Source: Candidatus Bathyarchaeota archaeon (GTDB lineage Archaea; Thermoproteota; Bathyarchaeia; TCS64). Taken from it: DNA of 64,000 bases. The DNA lies in assembly GCA_030739585.1 (NCBI GenBank), contig JASLYX010000007.1, positions 1 to 64,000 on the forward strand, in the 5' to 3' direction. The notes beneath the pieces are model-generated. The model saw only the letters and a list, made by a program, of their open reading frames with translations. It was not told where the DNA came from and made no database searches. The first letter of the stretch is position 1, and the number at the start of each line of letters is the position of its first letter. Shown here in pieces: positions 62,672-64,000 of the stretch. The position numbers and the translations under genes were made by a program.

Positions 62672-63661
62672 TTATACATTCCTCTTTCTCAAAGCGTTCG
62701 ATGGGTTGTCCACTGTCAACTTATGTATATCATCATAGGTCAAACCCCGCTCCCTAAGCATTGGGATAAAATGGTTTATTATGTCCAGATATCCTGGTCC
62801 ATTATACTTTTTCAACATAGGCTTCCTATTTCGGTCCTGGCTTAGAAGAAGATGCCCCAATAAGCCTCTTGCCTTCAAAGATGCCGCAAGATCGGCCCTA
62901 GTCTCGTCCAATATATAGTGATTCTTACCAATAGTGTCAAACTGAATCCAAGCCCCTCGTTTCACTAGCCTAACAAGATTACGGATATCAACGTTCTCAT
63001 CAGTGTGGCCCACAATGACTGCTTCGGGGTCTACTCCTTCATCTTCTAATATATCCAAAAGATCCATTCCGATGTTTCCACCCTCTAGCTCATACCGAAT
63101 AGAGCCAGAATTATGAGTAGTTATCGGCATCCCCGTCTTGAGATGCCCTTTTGCCACGGCTCTTAGCCCCTTTAACTCATTGTGGCTATAAACAGGTCTG
63201 CTGGTAGAAGTCTTGATCATTCCTGCCTTTATGTCGGTGACCTCGTGGCTCTCCCTTGCGTTGCAGCCGATCTCAACCTCTCGGATGATCCAGTCTGCCA
63301 GTTGCTCGATAGTTTTGTTTTCGATCCAACTAGGCATATACTCCTCAACATAAAATCCAGCACATATGATAAGATTTACATTTGTTCTCTCGGATATCGT
63401 TCTAAGAGCTATGGGGTCCCTACCCCAACCTTGACAAGTTACCTCTACGATGGTTCTTCCTCCTTCATTCCTGAATAAGTTAAGCTCCTCGGTCATCACA
63501 TTAACGTCATCGAACCACATATAGCTCCCCCAGGAAGGTTTCTTCACACGATTAGAATAAGAGCGACCGAGAGTGGAGTCACATATTATGTGCTCATGAG
63601 GAAGAGTGAAACCAAGCTCCTTGGGGTCTACTTTTCCGAGAACCGTTTGCACATAAGTCAC
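62672..63661 (-). CDS. Phosphotriesterase-family metal hydrolase (PTE/lactonase-like)
   Basis: 329 residues, GTG start overlapping the stop of the gene before it by four bases (GTGA). The binuclear metal site is intact: LPHEHII (His22, His24), the carboxylated Lys150 in AGMIKTS, His183 (ITTHNS), His219 (IVGHTDEN) and Asp276 (LSQDRNRK). Family members hydrolyse lactones, phosphotriesters or N-acyl compounds; native ones are mostly lactonases. The translational link with an isochorismatase-fold gene suggests hydrolysis of a related small molecule. Confidence 0.85.
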   Translation of the reverse strand: MTYVQTVLGKVDPKELGFTLPHEHIICDSTLGRSYSNRVKKPSWGSYMWFDDVNVMTEELNLFRNEGGRTIVEVTCQGWGRDPIALRTISERTNVNLIICAGFYVEEYMPSWIENKTIEQLADWIIREVEIGCNARESHEVTDIKAGMIKTSTSRPVYSHNELKGLRAVAKGHLKTGMPITTHNSGSIRYELEGGNIGMDLLDILEDEGVDPEAVIVGHTDENVDIRNLVRLVKRGAWIQFDTIGKNHYILDETRADLAASLKARGLLGHLLLSQDRNRKPMLKKYNGPGYLDIINHFIPMLRERGLTYDDIHKLTVDNPSNALRKRNV

Positions 63662-64000
63662 TCTAGAACCCCCTCCACAACATCTTCTAACAACTCCAGA
63701 GTTGCTTGAGAGTTTCTGACACGTATCAAACCACCAGTGAGTCGTCGGGTACCGTTTGAGACACCTCCTGCGCTAGCATCGGAGACAACAATTACACCAA
63801 AGTCTCTGTCCGCCGCATCAAATGCCAAGGCATTTAGATATCCAGGGGTTCTAACGCCGCAAACGATCAAGTACTTTATGCCCATTTCTTTTAGAAGGTC
63901 TTCCAGAAACGTGCAATTGAAGGGATTGCTGCATAACTTGTCAAGGACAATTTCTTTTTTTTCATTAGTAAAGGAAAGGGTCTCATCATCTGGATCATAG
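63658..64000 (-). CDS. Isochorismatase-fold cysteine hydrolase, C-terminal part; catalytic Cys replaced
   Basis: The frame enters from the right edge (reading YDPDDETLSFTNEKKE), so only about 113 codons are present. The C-terminal pattern is that of isochorismatase-like hydrolases: LEDLLKEMGIKYLIVCGVRT, then NALAFDAADRDFGVIVVSDA. The catalytic cysteine normally follows in GxxTxxC (as in GVxTDGC); here it is GVRTPGY, with Tyr in its place. Either it is a non-catalytic member or another residue acts. Its TGA overlaps the GTG of the phosphotriesterase-family gene. Confidence 0.65.
   Translation of the reverse strand, partial: YDPDDETLSFTNEKKEIVLDKLCSNPFNCTFLEDLLKEMGIKYLIVCGVRTPGYLNALAFDAADRDFGVIVVSDASAGGVSNGTRRLTGGLIRVRNSQATLELLEDVVEGVLE

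Overview
The window comes from an archaeon. The evidence is a typical archaeal block of rpo7 - spt4 - DUF359 dephospho-CoA kinase - rps24e - rps27ae, a class I lysyl-tRNA synthetase, a GfcR-type regulator, an archaeal Trm1, an Lhr helicase, and two tRNA genes with archaeal bulge-helix-bulge introns. Gene content (peptide and amino-acid catabolism, IorAB, a [4Fe-4S]-type IlvD) fits an anaerobic, protein- or amino-acid-degrading TACK archaeon such as a Bathyarchaeia member. That placement is an inference, not shown by a marker tree.

Left part (1-11 kb): the start of an OB-fold SSB gene, an ECF transporter S component, ilvD, an MFS transporter, kynureninase, an Lhr helicase, and an rlmE/trm1 RNA-methylation pair. 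From 11.1 to 16.2 kb lies a visibly G+C-rich block with a heterodimeric ABC exporter (one consensus and one degenerate ATP site) and a broken LUD-domain gene. Decayed pieces of a DUF4379-like zinc-ribbon gene flank it on both sides. Then come an RNase J-like nuclease, a HAD hydrolase, iorBA, tRNA-Ser(GCU), a RibU-like ECF S component, a PMT-type mannosyltransferase and a family 2 glycosyltransferase.

Central accessory region (25.7-55.7 kb): a catabolic island dominated by hydrolases of amino-acid derivatives. It holds two long amidohydrolases of the YtcJ and D-aminoacylase types, two M55 D-aminopeptidases (DppA-like), an orphan peptide-binding lipoprotein-like receptor with two PKD domains, a DadA/DAO-type FAD oxidase, a nitrilase-family amidase, an enolase-superfamily racemase/epimerase, three AstE/aspartoacylase-like proteins, an allE-allB pair and an ATZ/TRZ amidohydrolase. 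Its most striking element is a two-gene amidohydrolase cassette present three times. In each copy an intact metal-dependent amidohydrolase (alpha) is followed, overlapping or within 5 bases, by a paralogous partner (beta) that has lost most metal and catalytic residues. Two of the three cassettes are divergent from an M55 peptidase. I read the island as a scavenging pathway for D-amino acids, N-acyl or carbamoyl amino acids and ureides, with the alpha/beta pair as an uncharacterised heteromeric hydrolase.

Inside the island, 36.7-39.2 kb is different: A+T-rich, with a methylase/Mrr fusion remnant, tiny zinc-ribbon and membrane genes, reading frames interrupted by stops, an 11-bp-spaced direct-repeat cluster and a G+C-rich hairpin element. 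It looks like the remains of a plasmid or virus.

Right part (55.8-64 kb): tRNA-Gly(CCC) with two introns, tRNA-Lys(UUU) with one intron, gfcR, the RNA polymerase/ribosomal block (rps24e apparently starting at CTG), lysS, a class A beta-lactamase-fold protein, a third zinc-ribbon remnant, and a phosphotriesterase-family gene translationally coupled to an isochorismatase-fold gene that runs off the window.
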